64,000 bases of DNA from Cellulomonas terrae (GTDB lineage Bacteria; Actinomycetota; Actinomycetes; Actinomycetales; Cellulomonadaceae). The notes under the pieces were generated by a model. The model ran no database searches, was not told the DNA's origin, and worked only from the letters and a program-made list of their open reading frames with translations. Each line of letters begins with the position of its first letter. The first letter of the stretch is position 1. Positions 29,921 through 39,488 of the stretch are shown piece after piece. The stretch lies in assembly GCF_007990265.1 (NCBI RefSeq), contig NZ_BJWH01000003.1, forward strand, positions 281,072 to 345,071. The letters run 5' to 3'. The position numbers were made by a program, and so were the translations under genes.

Positions 29921-30931
29921 GTGACCCAGCGGACATCGACCGACGACCACCGCGAGCGTGTCTGCGTGGAGACGCCCGACGGGTGGGAGCTCGTCCCCGC
30001 CGGCACCCCGACCGACGGGGCGCGCTGGGTGATCGTGGACTCGATGGAGGACCTGTCGGACGCCGCGCGCCGGCACGGCATCAGCGACCGCGCGATCACG
30101 CTCCTCGAGCACCGCATCCCGGGCGTGCACCCGCCGGCCCCGGGGCACGCGCAGCGCGCTCGCGTCGACCGGTCCCCGGACGGCGAGCTGATCCTCACGA
30201 CGCCGACCCTGTCGTACGTCGAGTCCACGCACGACGTGCACACCGGCGCGCTGACCACGGTCATCGGCACGGACGTGGTCCTCATGGCGGAGGCGGGCGA
30301 CGCCCAGGTGCTCGACCGCGCGGTCACCAAGCTGACCGGCGGGTTCCCGGTTCCCGACGAGGGCGTCCACCAGGTGCTCGCGGTCGTCGTCCTCACCCTC
30401 GTCGCCGAGGCCTCCGACGTCGAGATCGGCCTCGGCGACGCGGTCGCGGACGCGGAGCAGCTCGTCTTCTCGACGGCGCACCAGCGCAGCCCGCTGCAGG
30501 AGATCTACGACCTGAAGCGCGAGATCGCCGAGGCGCGCCGCGCACTGAGCCCGGTGACGTCCGTGCTGCCCGAGCTCATGGCGGAGGCCGAGGAGGGACC
30601 CGGCCGGCGCCTGTCGCAGCCGTGGCTGCGCCGCGCGGAGGCCTGGGTGGACCGCGTGGACAAGCACCTCGACGGGTACGACGACCTGCTCAGCGACATG
30701 TTGTCGGTGCACCTGTCGCAGGTGTCGGTGCGGCAGAACGAGGACGTCCGCAAGATCTCGTCCTGGGCGGCGATCGCGGCGGCTCCGACCCTCGTCGCCA
30801 GCATCTACGGCATGAACTTCGAGCACATGCCGGAGCTCGACTGGACCTACGGCTACCCGTTGGCGATCGCGGCGATGGGCGCCGTCTGCGTCACGCTCTA
30901 CCGGCTGTTCCGCCGGTCCGGCTGGCTCTGA
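29921..30931 (+). CDS. corA: CorA-family magnesium/divalent cation transporter
   Basis: The 336-residue protein has a cytoplasmic alpha/beta N-terminal domain, a long helix (about residues 190-275) and two C-terminal transmembrane helices. The first ends in the selectivity motif YGMN, followed by FEHMPELDW. The GTG at 29921 gives a normal family length. It is probably a pentameric magnesium channel, though some family members carry cobalt or zinc. It converges on uppP with one base between stops. Confidence 0.92.
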   Translation: MTQRTSTDDHRERVCVETPDGWELVPAGTPTDGARWVIVDSMEDLSDAARRHGISDRAITLLEHRIPGVHPPAPGHAQRARVDRSPDGELILTTPTLSYVESTHDVHTGALTTVIGTDVVLMAEAGDAQVLDRAVTKLTGGFPVPDEGVHQVLAVVVLTLVAEASDVEIGLGDAVADAEQLVFSTAHQRSPLQEIYDLKREIAEARRALSPVTSVLPELMAEAEEGPGRRLSQPWLRRAEAWVDRVDKHLDGYDDLLSDMLSVHLSQVSVRQNEDVRKISSWAAIAAAPTLVASIYGMNFEHMPELDWTYGYPLAIAAMGAVCVTLYRLFRRSGWL

Positions 30932-30932
30932 G

Positions 30933-31832
30933 CTACGTCGTGACCGGTGCGCTGTTGGCGTCGAGCACGCCCGTGAGCAGCAGGAGCACCACGAGCGCGG
31001 CGAGCCCCAGCCGGTAGTACACGAACGGCTTGTAGCTGAACGTGGAGACGATCTTCAGGAACACGATGATGACGAGGTAGCCGACGACGAACGCGACGAG
31101 CGTCGCCACCAGGGTCGCGCCGAAGCCCGGGGTGCCCCCCGTGCCGAAGTCGTCGACGCTCTTGGCCAGCTGGAACAGCCCGGACCCGAACACCGCCGGG
31201 ATGGCGAGCAGGAACGAGTACCGCGCCGCGGCCTCCCGCGTGTAGCCCATGAGCAGCCCGCCGGTGATCGTGCCGCCCGACCGGGACACCCCGGGGACCA
31301 GCGCGAGGGCCTGCCAGAACCCGAACTGGATCGCGTGCCGGCCGGTCAGCTCGGTGAGCTCGCGCTGCTTGGCTCCTCGGCCGTCCGCCCAGCCGAGCAC
31401 GAGCGCGAACCCCGCGAGCGTCAGGGCGACGAGCCACAGGTTGCGGAACGTCTGCTCGATCGCGTCCTGGAACGCCAGCCCGAGGATCACGATCGGGAGC
31501 GAGCCCAGCGCGATGAACCACGCCATGAGGGCGTCGTGGTCGGCCTGCTGCCCCGCCGGCATGCCCGCGCGCGAGCGCCAGTCGGTGCCGTGGTCCCCCC
31601 GGATCGCGCGCCACCAGGCGGTCGCGATCCGGGCGATGTCCCGCCGGAAGTACAGGATCACCGCGGTCTCGGTGCCCAGCTGCGTGATCGCGGTGAACGC
31701 GGCGCCCGGGTCGGAGCCGAACAGGTCGCCGACGATGCGCAGGTGCGCGCTCGACGACACCGGCAGGAACTCGGTCAACCCCTGGACGAGCCCCAGAAGG
31801 ATCGCTTCACCCAGTCCCATGGCCTCTGTCAC
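30933..31832 (-). CDS. uppP: Undecaprenyl-diphosphatase
   Basis: UppP (BacA family) recycles the cell-wall lipid carrier by dephosphorylating undecaprenyl diphosphate. The 299-residue membrane protein has the two active-site regions, [14 protein letters not shown] near the N-terminus and PGVSRSGGT in the middle, and about eight hydrophobic helices. Two starts are possible: GTG at 31832 or ATG at 31820 (MGLGEAIL). Its genomic vicinity to mshC and the proteasome resembles M. tuberculosis Rv2136c. Confidence 0.95.
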   Translation of the reverse strand: MTEAMGLGEAILLGLVQGLTEFLPVSSSAHLRIVGDLFGSDPGAAFTAITQLGTETAVILYFRRDIARIATAWWRAIRGDHGTDWRSRAGMPAGQQADHDALMAWFIALGSLPIVILGLAFQDAIEQTFRNLWLVALTLAGFALVLGWADGRGAKQRELTELTGRHAIQFGFWQALALVPGVSRSGGTITGGLLMGYTREAAARYSFLLAIPAVFGSGLFQLAKSVDDFGTGGTPGFGATLVATLVAFVVGYLVIIVFLKIVSTFSYKPFVYYRLGLAALVVLLLLTGVLDANSAPVTT

Positions 31833-31898
31833 GAGCGGACACGATAGCCGGGTGCGTTGCCGCAGCAGACCTGCGCGCGCCGATTAGTGTTGCGCCTC

Positions 31899-32858
31899 AT
31901 GGAACAGCGCCACCTGGGCCGCACGGGTCTGCGGGTCTCCCGGCTCGGGCTCGGCACGATGACCTGGAGCCGCGACACCGACGCGCACGACGCGACGGAG
32001 CAGCTGCGGGACTTCACGGACGCGGGCGGCACGCTGGTGGACACGTCCGCCTCCTACGCCGACGGCGGCGCCGAGGAGCTCCTCGGCGAGCTGCTCGACG
32101 ACGTCGTCCCGCGTGACGAGGTCGTCCTGTGCACGAAGGCCGGCATCCGACGGACCAGCACCGGCGGCGTGGTCGACGCCTCGCGCGGCGGGCTCCTGGC
32201 GTCGCTCGACGGCTCCCTGCGTCGCCTGCGGACCGACCACGTCGACCTGTGGCTCGTCCAGACGCCCGACCCGCGGACCCCGCTCGACGAGACGGTGTCC
32301 GCGCTGCGGCTGGCGGTCACCAGCGGGCGCGCCCGCTACGTCGGCCTGTCCAACCACGCCGGCTGGCAGGTGGCCCGTGCCGCGAGCCTGCTCGAGGGCG
32401 AGGTGGGGCTGACCGCGGTCGAGGCCGAGTACTCGCTGCTGCAGCGCGGGATCGAGCGGGAGGTGGTGCCCGCAGCGGTCGCGCTCGGGGTCGGCGTGCT
32501 GGCGTGGTCGCCGCTGGGGCGCGGCGTGCTGACCGGCAAGTACCGCCGGACCATCCCCGCCGACTCGCGGGCCGCGTCGCCGCACCTCGCCGGCTTCGTC
32601 GAGCCGTACCTCGCGAGGGCGTCGGCGACGATCGTCGAGGCGGTGGCGACCGCGGCGACCGGTCTGGAGCGCACGCCACTCGAGGTGGCGCTGGCGTGGG
32701 TGCAGGGACGCGGGGTCGCGTCGGCGGTCGTCGGTGCCCGCACGGCGACCCAGCTGCGGGCCTCGATCGCAGCCCAGGACCTGGTGCTGCCCGACGAGCT
32801 GCGCAGGGCGCTCGACGAGGTCAGCGCCCCGACGCTCGGCTACCCCGAGCGCTTCTAG
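31899..32858 (+). CDS. Aldo/keto reductase
   Basis: The 319-residue TIM-barrel NADPH oxidoreductase has the catalytic residues in recognisable contexts: Asp in LVDTSASYADG, Tyr in the same segment, Lys in VLCTKAG and, at the usual His position, VDLWLVQTPD. Thus the family histidine appears to be replaced by glutamine (LVQ rather than LVH), as in some AKR subfamilies. The cofactor-binding AWSPLGRGVLTGKY is intact. The substrate is unknown. The gene is divergent from uppP. Confidence 0.9.
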   Translation: MEQRHLGRTGLRVSRLGLGTMTWSRDTDAHDATEQLRDFTDAGGTLVDTSASYADGGAEELLGELLDDVVPRDEVVLCTKAGIRRTSTGGVVDASRGGLLASLDGSLRRLRTDHVDLWLVQTPDPRTPLDETVSALRLAVTSGRARYVGLSNHAGWQVARAASLLEGEVGLTAVEAEYSLLQRGIEREVVPAAVALGVGVLAWSPLGRGVLTGKYRRTIPADSRAASPHLAGFVEPYLARASATIVEAVATAATGLERTPLEVALAWVQGRGVASAVVGARTATQLRASIAAQDLVLPDELRRALDEVSAPTLGYPERF

Positions 32859-33152
32859 CTACCGGCTGGCCTCGTCGGCGAGGTCGTCGACGTCCGCGTC
32901 GTCGTAGTCCTCGTCGTCCTCGTCCTCGTCGTCGTCGTCCTCGCCGTCGTCCTCCTCGGCGAGGTAGAACGGCGTGGCCTCGCCGTGGACGGTGCCGAGC
33001 GCGTCGTCGTAGACCTCGAAGGCGTCGGCCAGGATGTCGTACGCGTCGTCGACCGCGGGGTCGTCCTCGCCGTGCGGTGCGGCGACGGCGGTGTAGTGGG
33101 CCTCGAGGGCTGCGATCAGGCGGTCCAGCGCGGCACGCGGGTCGACGGTCAT
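32859..33152 (-). CDS. Small acidic actinobacterial protein
   Basis: A 97-residue protein starting MTVDPRAALDRLIAALE. The first 70 residues are predicted helical, and the C-terminal 30 are almost entirely Asp and Glu. The ATG at 33152 is chosen over a start ten codons upstream because related proteins begin with this motif. I recognise the type from other actinobacteria, where it sits beside the DUF5703 gene, but know no function. It converges on the aldo/keto reductase gene; the stops nearly touch. Confidence 0.7.
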   Translation of the reverse strand: MTVDPRAALDRLIAALEAHYTAVAAPHGEDDPAVDDAYDILADAFEVYDDALGTVHGEATPFYLAEEDDGEDDDDEDEDDEDYDDADVDDLADEASR

Positions 33153-33264
33153 GCGACGACCGTAGTCGTCTACGGGGCACAATGGCAGCGCGTAAGGTTC
33201 TCCGGCACGAGGCTCGGACTCTCTATCGTCGCGGCGCGAGCGCCGTCACGGGACGGGGTGGCGA

Positions 33265-33513
33265 ATGGCAATCGGTCAGACACGGACGAAGCGGCCCGAC
33301 TGGGTCGCGCAAGGCGGTCAGTACGAGTACCGCGTGCTGCGGATCCCGGCGGCGACGTCCCGCAACGACGCGCGCCGCATGCTGACCGAGCAGGCCGAGC
33401 TGGGCCGCTGGGAGCTGTCGCGGACGCTCCTGTTCGCCGGCGGTGAGCGCAAGGTCTGGCTGCGGCGCAAGATCATCCGCGTGCGCAGCACCCTGACGGA
33501 GACCTCGGGCTAG
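33265..33513 (+). CDS. DUF5703 family protein
   Basis: The 82-residue basic protein has the DUF5703 pattern: YEYRVLRIP, then TSRNDARRMLTEQAELGRWELSR and the basic WLRRKIIRVRS. Its function is unknown; the fold looks like a small alpha/beta domain. It is divergent from the small acidic protein gene, and the two opposite charges raise the possibility that the proteins interact, which is only a guess. Confidence 0.85.
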   Translation: MAIGQTRTKRPDWVAQGGQYEYRVLRIPAATSRNDARRMLTEQAELGRWELSRTLLFAGGERKVWLRRKIIRVRSTLTETSG

Positions 33514-33752
33514 AGCGCGTCGAGCAGCACGTCCTCGGCCGCCAGCCGGGGCGTGCGTGATCGGCTGCTACGAGTGCGCGCAGCCGGTCACGGACGGATC
33601 GCGGCGCGGACGCGGACGTCGCGCGCCCAGGCGACGTCCTCGGGCGGGCGCCGTGCTCCCGACGAGCGGCACTCGTCTACCGCTTCCGGTGCCGTCCCGG
33701 CTCGAGCCGCACCCCGACCGCTGCTGCGGCGTCCTCGACGCGGAAACCTCGG
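33514..33752. other. Intergenic region with several inverted repeats
   Basis: This 239-bp gap lies between the DUF5703 gene and the M20 peptidase stop, which converge. I find no credible gene. It holds CGGCTGC/GCAGCCG (33562-33568 and 33580-33586, 11-base loop) and GACGAG/CTCGTC (33661-33666 and 33672-33677, 5-base loop). Both could terminate transcription. Other GC-rich palindromic pieces such as GCGGACGTCGC echo the motif at 28500-28607 but are too short to call copies. Confidence 0.5.
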
Positions 33753-35102
33753 TCAGCAGGTCCGCAGGAGCCGGTCCAGGACGCGCGTGCCGAACCGCAG
33801 GGCGTCTGATGGGACGCGCTCGTCGACGCCGTGGAACATGCCGGCGAAGTCGAGGTCGGCGGGCAGACGCAGCGGTGCGAAGCCGTAGCCGCGGATGCCG
33901 AGCCGCGCGAGGGACTTGTTGTCGGTGCCGCCGGACAGCGTGTACGGGAGGACGGTCGCGTCGGGGTCCTCGGCCAGCAGCGACTCGACCATCCGGTCGA
34001 CCAGGTCGCCGCTGAACGGCACCTCGAGCGCCGTGTCGTGGTGGATCCGCTCGATGCGCACGTGCTCGCCCACCAGCTCGGTGACGCTCCGCACGAACTC
34101 GTCCTCGAGGCCGGGCAGGTAGCGGCCGTCGACCGTCGCCTCCGCGGAGCCCGGGATGACGTTCGCCTTGTAGCCCGCGGTCAGCTGCGTCGGGTTGGTG
34201 GTGTGCCGCAGCGTGGCGCCGACGAACTTCGACGCCGGGCCGAGCGCGGCCACGAGCCGGTCGATGCCGGCGGGGTCCTCCGGGTCGAACGGGAGCCCGG
34301 TGAGCTGCGCGACGCCGTCGAGCAGGGCACGGACCGTGGGCGTCAGCTGCAAGGGCCACGCGTGCCGGCCGAGCCGTGCCACGGCCTCCGCGAGGTGCGT
34401 CACGGCGTTGTCGACGTTGACCTGGCTGCCGTGCCCCGCGCGACCGTCGGCGACGAGCCGCATCCACGACAGCCCCTTCTCCGCCGTCTGCAGCAGGTAG
34501 GCGCGGTGGCCGTCGACGTCGACGGAGAACCCGCCGACCTCGCTGATCGCCTCCGTCGCCCCCTCGAACAGCTCCGGGCGGTGGTCGACCGCCCACCGTG
34601 CCCCGAAGGTGCCACCAGCCTCCTCGTCCGCGAACATCGCCACGACGACGTCGCGCGCGGGCTTGCGACCCTCGCGCGCCATCTGCCGGACGACGGACAG
34701 GATCATCGCGTCCATGTCCTTCATGTCGACGGCACCGCGGCCCCAGACCAGGCCGTCGATCTCCTCGGCGCCGAACGGGTCGACCGACCAGTCCCCCGCG
34801 CGGGCGGGCACCACGTCGAGGTGCCCGTGCAGCACGAGCGCAGGGCGCGAGGAGTCCTCTCCCACGAGCCGCACGACGACGCTGGCCCGGCCCGGCGCGC
34901 TCTCGAAGAGCTCGGGGTCCAGACCCACCTCGGTGAGCAGGCCCATGACGTGCTCGGCGGCCGCGCGCTCCCCCGGCCCGGAGCCGTCGCCGTAGTTCGA
35001 CGTGTCGATCCGGATGAGGTCGCGGCAGATCTGCACGACCTCGTCCTGGGCGGAGAGCGAACCGCTGCCGGGCGCGCCGGAGGCCGGGTGGGTGACGGGC
35101 AT
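33753..35102 (-). CDS. M20/M25/M40 family metallo-hydrolase
   Basis: A 449-residue dizinc peptidase or amidohydrolase. The metal ligands appear in HGHLDVVPA, WGRGAVDMKD and MFADEEAGG, with a further His in GRAGHGSQ of the dimerisation domain and a last one in GMFHGVDER. It probably cleaves dipeptides or N-acyl amino acids in the cytoplasm. The ATG at 35102 (MPVTHPAS) is preferred to an in-frame GTG seven codons upstream. M. tuberculosis Rv2141c is similar and also lies beyond uppP. Confidence 0.93.
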   Translation of the reverse strand: MPVTHPASGAPGSGSLSAQDEVVQICRDLIRIDTSNYGDGSGPGERAAAEHVMGLLTEVGLDPELFESAPGRASVVVRLVGEDSSRPALVLHGHLDVVPARAGDWSVDPFGAEEIDGLVWGRGAVDMKDMDAMILSVVRQMAREGRKPARDVVVAMFADEEAGGTFGARWAVDHRPELFEGATEAISEVGGFSVDVDGHRAYLLQTAEKGLSWMRLVADGRAGHGSQVNVDNAVTHLAEAVARLGRHAWPLQLTPTVRALLDGVAQLTGLPFDPEDPAGIDRLVAALGPASKFVGATLRHTTNPTQLTAGYKANVIPGSAEATVDGRYLPGLEDEFVRSVTELVGEHVRIERIHHDTALEVPFSGDLVDRMVESLLAEDPDATVLPYTLSGGTDNKSLARLGIRGYGFAPLRLPADLDFAGMFHGVDERVPSDALRFGTRVLDRLLRTC

Positions 35103-35136
35103 GCCGTCCACCGTACCGGCCACCGGCGCGCCCAGG

Positions 35137-37218
35137 TCAGGCGGTGGCCGCCCCCAGCAGGCCGCGACGGGCCAGCAGGGGGTCGATCAGCGGGTCGCGG
35201 CCGCGCAGGTCTCGGAACGCCGCCATCGGGTCGAGCGAGCCCCCGCGGGAGAGCAGCCGCTCCCGGAACACGTCGCCGTTCGCCCGGTCGAGCCCGCCGT
35301 TCTCCCGGAACCACTCGACCGTGTCCGCGTCGAGGACCTCGGACCAGATGTACGAGTAGTAGCCGGCCGAGTACCCGCTGGCGAAGATGTGGTTGAAGTA
35401 GGTGGTCCGGTAGCGCGGCGGCACCGGGGCGTAGTCGACGCCGGCGCGCTCCAGGGCGGCCGCCTCGAACGCCTCGACCTCGTCGACGTCGGTGGGCACC
35501 TCCTCGGGCGCCAGCCGGTACCAGGCCTGGTCGAGCAGCGCGGCCGCGAGGTACTCGGTGGTCGCGAACCCCTCACCGTCCTGGCGGGCCGCGAGCAGCG
35601 TGTCCACCCACTCCGACGGCATCGGCTCGCCCGTCTCGTGGTGCAGGGCGAAAGACCGCAGGATCGAGGGATCCCACGCCCACATCTCGTTGACCTGCGA
35701 GGGGTACTCGACGAAGTCCCGGGGGACGGCGGTACCGGACTGCGAGGGCCAACGCACGGCCGAGAGCAGGCCGTGGAGCGCGTGGCCGAACTCGTGGAAC
35801 AGCGTGATGACCAGGTCCCACGTCAGCAGCGTGGGCTCGCCCTCGGGCGGCTTCGGGATGTTGAGGTTGTTCACGACGACGGGTCGCTCGTCGAGGAGCG
35901 TCGACTGGTCCACGAGGCTGTTCATCCACGCACCGCCGCGCTTGGACTCCCGGGTCCAGAAGTCGCCCAGGAACAGGCCGAGCTCGCTGCCGTCCGCGTC
36001 GAACACCTCGAACACCCGCACGTCCGGGTGGTAGCCCACCAGGTCGTGGCGCTCCGCGAACGTCAGCCCGTACAGCTCGGTCGCCGCGCGGAACACCCCG
36101 TCGGCCAGGACGCGCTCCAGCTCCAGGTACGGGCGCAGGATCGCGTCGTCGAGCGAGCGCCGCTCCTTCTTGACCTGCTCGGCGTAGAACTGCCAGTCCC
36201 ACGGCTCCAGCCGGGCCCCGGGGTGGTCCCGACCGAGCGCCTCGGCCAGGTCGGCGCCCTCCGCGCGGGCGTTGGACACGGCCACCGGGGCGAGCCGCTC
36301 GAGGATGTCCGAGACGGCCTGTGCCGTCTTCGCCGTCGCGTCGGCGGCGACGTACGCCGCGTGGTGCGCGTACCCGAGGAGCCGGGCGCGCTCGGCGCGC
36401 GTGCGGGCCAGCTCCAGCAGCGTCGCCCGGGTGTCGTGCGGCCCGGACGCACCCCGCCCGGCCGACGCGCGGAAGACCCGCTCCCGCAGCCCGCGGTCGC
36501 GCAGCGCGGCCAGGGGTGCCTGCTGGGTCGGCAGCGCGAGCTCGAGGAACCAGCCCTCCTCGTGGCCGCGCGAGCGGGCAGCGGCCGCCGCGGCGTCGCG
36601 GGCGTCCTCGGGCAGCCCGTCGAGCTCGTCCTCGTCGGTCACCAGCACGCCGGCGGCGTTGGTGGCGGCCAGGAGGAGGCGACCGAACTCGGCCTCCAGG
36701 CTCATGATCTCGGCGTTCAGGGCGCGCAGGCGCTCCTGGGCCGTCTCGTCGAGCCCGACGCCGGAGCGGATGAACTTCGTGTGCGTGCGGTGCAGCAGCC
36801 AGGCCGTGTCCGGCTCGAGCTCCAGGGCGCCGGAGTCGACGTCGGCCTGCAGCGCCGACACGCGGGCGAACAGGCGGGCGTCGAGGTAGATCGCGTCGAG
36901 GTGGGCGGCGAACTGCGGAGCGAGCTCCTGCTCGATGGCCTCCAGGCCCGGGGTCGAGTCGGCGCCGGACTGGTTGTAGAAGCACTCCACGGCGCGGTGG
37001 AGCAGCCGCCCGGAGCGTTCCAGCGCCTCCAGGGTGTTCTCGACGGTCGGCGGGGCGGGGTCGGACGCGATCGCGTCGACCTCCGCTCGCTGCCGCGCCA
37101 TGCCGGCGAGCAGGGCGGGGCGGTAGTGCTCCTCACGGATCTGCGTGAAGTCGGGGAGCCCGTAGGGAAGGGTGGACGGGGTGCCGAAAGGGTTGTCGGC
37201 GGGGAGGTCGGTCGGCAT
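35137..37218 (-). CDS. M3 family peptidyl-dipeptidase (Dcp-like)
   Basis: A roughly 693-residue zinc oligopeptidase of the thimet family. The active site is HEFGH at residues 475-479 (LFHEFGHALHGLLS), with the third ligand in the helix containing FVEYPSQVNEMW. The C-terminal YFNHIFASGYSAGYYSYIW is typical of Dcp and oligopeptidase A and binds substrate. There is no signal peptide, so it acts in the cytoplasm. Starts at 37230, 37227 and 37218 are in frame; the last (MPTDLP) is used. Confidence 0.94.
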   Translation of the reverse strand: MPTDLPADNPFGTPSTLPYGLPDFTQIREEHYRPALLAGMARQRAEVDAIASDPAPPTVENTLEALERSGRLLHRAVECFYNQSGADSTPGLEAIEQELAPQFAAHLDAIYLDARLFARVSALQADVDSGALELEPDTAWLLHRTHTKFIRSGVGLDETAQERLRALNAEIMSLEAEFGRLLLAATNAAGVLVTDEDELDGLPEDARDAAAAAARSRGHEEGWFLELALPTQQAPLAALRDRGLRERVFRASAGRGASGPHDTRATLLELARTRAERARLLGYAHHAAYVAADATAKTAQAVSDILERLAPVAVSNARAEGADLAEALGRDHPGARLEPWDWQFYAEQVKKERRSLDDAILRPYLELERVLADGVFRAATELYGLTFAERHDLVGYHPDVRVFEVFDADGSELGLFLGDFWTRESKRGGAWMNSLVDQSTLLDERPVVVNNLNIPKPPEGEPTLLTWDLVITLFHEFGHALHGLLSAVRWPSQSGTAVPRDFVEYPSQVNEMWAWDPSILRSFALHHETGEPMPSEWVDTLLAARQDGEGFATTEYLAAALLDQAWYRLAPEEVPTDVDEVEAFEAAALERAGVDYAPVPPRYRTTYFNHIFASGYSAGYYSYIWSEVLDADTVEWFRENGGLDRANGDVFRERLLSRGGSLDPMAAFRDLRGRDPLIDPLLARRGLLGAATA

Positions 37219-37255
37219 GCCCGACATCATCGCCGACGGGTCCGGCGTCCGCCCC

Positions 37256-38260
37256 TCACGACGTGCGGGCGAGGTACGCGTCCTCGGCGGCGTATGCGAA
37301 GAAGTCGCCCATCGCCTCCATCCGGACGAACCCGGGGAAGGCCTCGCGCCAGTCGCGGACGGCCGCGGCCCTGACCAGCCACTCGACGCAGGCGCCGACG
37401 GTGTCCGCGTACCCCCCGGGAGCGACGTACCCGAGTCGGTCGGCCGCCCGCCGCATGTCGAGCACGACCGGGCGCGGCACCGCCCACGGCGTCAGCCCCA
37501 CGTCGTCCACCGGCTCGCCGGGGACGGTGACCAGCCGCGACGTCGCCCCGAGCGCCGCGTCGACCGCCTGGGCGATCTCGGCGACCGTGAGCGCCTCCGG
37601 GTCGGCGGCGTTGAGCACCCGGTCCTCGGGGTGCCGGGCCGCCAGGCGCACGAGCTCGCCCAGGACGGCGGTCGAGGTCGTGTGGAACCTGCTCCGACCG
37701 TCGTACGCGAGCACCCGCACGTCGCGACCGTCGAGCACCCGCTTCACGAACGTCCACTCCCGAGGCTGGATGCACCCGGGCCCGTGGATGGCGCCCGGGC
37801 GCAGCACCGTGGTCGGGACGGACGACGCCGCCCACGCCTGCTCGAGCGCCACCTTGCCTGTGGCGTAGGAGTCGCGACCCGCCGCGACGGTCGGCTGGTC
37901 CTCGGTCATCGGGACGGGGAACGACCCGAAGACGTCGGACTCGAGACCCGCGCCGGCGTCGTCCACGTAGACGGCCGCGCTGGAGACGACGACCGCCGAC
38001 CCGATCCGGTCGGCCCGCTCGAGGAGCGGGACCGCCTGCCGGTCGTCGTACGCGACGACGTCCACGAGGACGTCGACGCCTCCGGCGAGCGCCGCGTCGA
38101 GCGCGTCGGGGTCCTGTCGGTCCCCGAGCACGAGCCGCGCGTCGCCGACGTCAGCCTCGTGCCGCGCCAGGACGCGCACGTCCCAGCCGTCCGCGAGCAG
38201 GGCGGGCACCGCGGCCCGCCCGATCTGCCCGCTGCCACCGATCACCAGCGCCGTCGCCAT
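37256..38260 (-). CDS. NAD-dependent epimerase/dehydratase family protein
   Basis: The 334-residue protein has an extended short-chain dehydrogenase fold: nucleotide-binding GGSGQIGR at residues 8-15, VVVSSAAVY with the catalytic serine region, and the YATGK motif (Tyr and Lys four apart). Its C-terminal substrate domain is not specific enough for a named reaction. It may reduce or epimerise a sugar nucleotide or small carbonyl compound. It lies 9 bp after ald on the same strand and could be cotranscribed. Confidence 0.88.
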   Translation of the reverse strand: MATALVIGGSGQIGRAAVPALLADGWDVRVLARHEADVGDARLVLGDRQDPDALDAALAGGVDVLVDVVAYDDRQAVPLLERADRIGSAVVVSSAAVYVDDAGAGLESDVFGSFPVPMTEDQPTVAAGRDSYATGKVALEQAWAASSVPTTVLRPGAIHGPGCIQPREWTFVKRVLDGRDVRVLAYDGRSRFHTTSTAVLGELVRLAARHPEDRVLNAADPEALTVAEIAQAVDAALGATSRLVTVPGEPVDDVGLTPWAVPRPVVLDMRRAADRLGYVAPGGYADTVGACVEWLVRAAAVRDWREAFPGFVRMEAMGDFFAYAAEDAYLARTS

Positions 38261-38269
38261 GGACCGAGG

Positions 38270-39388
38270 CTAGGCGAGGGCCTTCGCCGCCGTCGCGTGG
38301 GTGGGGTAGCCGTGGGCCTCGCCGACCGCGGCGTTGTAGAGCTGCCCGTCGTGCGTGGTCAGCCCAGCGCCCAGGGCCGGGTCGGCTGCGGTCGCCGCCG
38401 TCCACCCCAGGTTCGCGAGCGCGGTCAGGTACGGGAGCGTCACGTTGGTCAGCGCCCGGGTGGACGTGACCGGGACGGCGCCCGGCATGTTGGCGACGCA
38501 GTAGAACACCGACCCGTGCACGAGGAACGTCGGGTCGTCGTGCGTCGTGGCACGGGTGTCCTCGAAGCAGCCGCCCTGGTCCACCGCGACGTCGACCAGG
38601 ACGGACCCGGGTCGCATGCGGGAGACCAGCTCGTTCGTCACGAGGTGCGGCGCGCGGGCTCCCGGCACGAGCACGGCGCCGATGACGAGGTCGGCGTCGA
38701 CGAGCTCGCGCTCGATGGCGTAGGCGCTCGACGCGATGGTGCGGACGCGCCCGCCGAACGCGGAGTCGGTGTCCCGCAGCCGCGGCATGGACACGTCGAG
38801 GACGGTGACGTCGGCGCGCATCCCCACGGCGATCTCGGCGGCGTGCCGGCCGACGACACCGCCGCCGAGGACGACGACCTTCGCGGCGTCCACGCCGGGG
38901 ACACCGCCGAGGAGCACCCCGCCGCCGCCCTCGTTCTTCATGAGGTGGTAGGCGCCGACCTGCGTGGAGAGCCGACCGGCCACCTCGCTCATGGGGGCGA
39001 GCAGCGGCAGCGACCCGTCGGGGAGCTGCACCGTCTCGTAGGCGATGGACGTCGTGCCGGCGGCGAGCAGCGCGTCGGTGGCGGGGCGGTCCGCCGCGAG
39101 GTGCAGGTACGTGAACAGGACCAGGTCGTCGCGCAGGTGCCCGTACTCGGACGCGACCGGCTCCTTGACCTTGCAGACGAGGTCGGCACGCCCCCAGACC
39201 TCCGCGGCGTCGGCGAGGATCGTCGCGCCGGCGGCCGCGAACTGCTCGTCGGTGATGGCCGAGCCCGTCCCGGCGCCGGACTGGACCAGCACCTCGTGCC
39301 CGGACCCGACCAGCTGGTGCACGCCTGCGGGGGTGAGCGCGACGCGGTACTCGTGGTTCTTGACCTCGCTGGGGATGCCGACCTTCAT
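38270..39388 (-). CDS. ald: Alanine dehydrogenase
   Basis: Ald interconverts L-alanine and pyruvate plus ammonia, using NAD. The 372-residue protein has the conserved N-terminal [20 protein letters not shown], the catalytic lysine in LVCKVKEP, the histidine in [10 protein letters not shown] and the Rossmann motif [13 protein letters not shown]. The ATG at 39388 has GGAG seven bases upstream. The gene is divergent from an Lrp-type regulator gene, the arrangement of ald/aldR in mycobacteria, and is probably activated by alanine through that regulator. Confidence 0.96.
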   Translation of the reverse strand: MKVGIPSEVKNHEYRVALTPAGVHQLVGSGHEVLVQSGAGTGSAITDEQFAAAGATILADAAEVWGRADLVCKVKEPVASEYGHLRDDLVLFTYLHLAADRPATDALLAAGTTSIAYETVQLPDGSLPLLAPMSEVAGRLSTQVGAYHLMKNEGGGGVLLGGVPGVDAAKVVVLGGGVVGRHAAEIAVGMRADVTVLDVSMPRLRDTDSAFGGRVRTIASSAYAIERELVDADLVIGAVLVPGARAPHLVTNELVSRMRPGSVLVDVAVDQGGCFEDTRATTHDDPTFLVHGSVFYCVANMPGAVPVTSTRALTNVTLPYLTALANLGWTAATAADPALGAGLTTHDGQLYNAAVGEAHGYPTHATAAKALA

Positions 39389-39464
39389 GGTGGTCTCCGT
39401 CCGGGCTGGGCTTCGGCAGTTCTCCCCATTCTGAACTTCCTGTGTTGCGAACGGGTCACGCAGA

Positions 39465-39478
39465 GCGATGATTCGCTA
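39465..39478. promoter_or_regulatory. Inverted repeat in the ald-aldR intergenic region, possible AldR operator
   Basis: AGCGA and TCGCT (39465-39469 and 39474-39478) flank a 4-base TGAT centre in a perfect inverted repeat. It adjoins the presumed regulator promoter and lies in the 100-bp divergent gap. Lrp/AsnC proteins bind such short AT-centred repeats, so it is a candidate site for autoregulation and ald control. Confidence 0.4.
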
Positions 39479-39483
39479 GATTC
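39478..39483 (+). promoter_or_regulatory. Possible -10 element for a leaderless aldR transcript
   Basis: TAGATT ends six bases before the ATG at 39489. Transcription would then start at or one base from the A of the start codon, giving a leaderless mRNA, and no ribosome site is visible ahead of this ATG. No strong -35 was found. Confidence 0.35.
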
Positions 39484-39488
39484 GCGTC

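Noticed and set aside
33601..33660. A further copy of the 28500-28607 motif
   Set aside because: Only the core GCGGACGTC is shared, which is expected by chance at this GC content.
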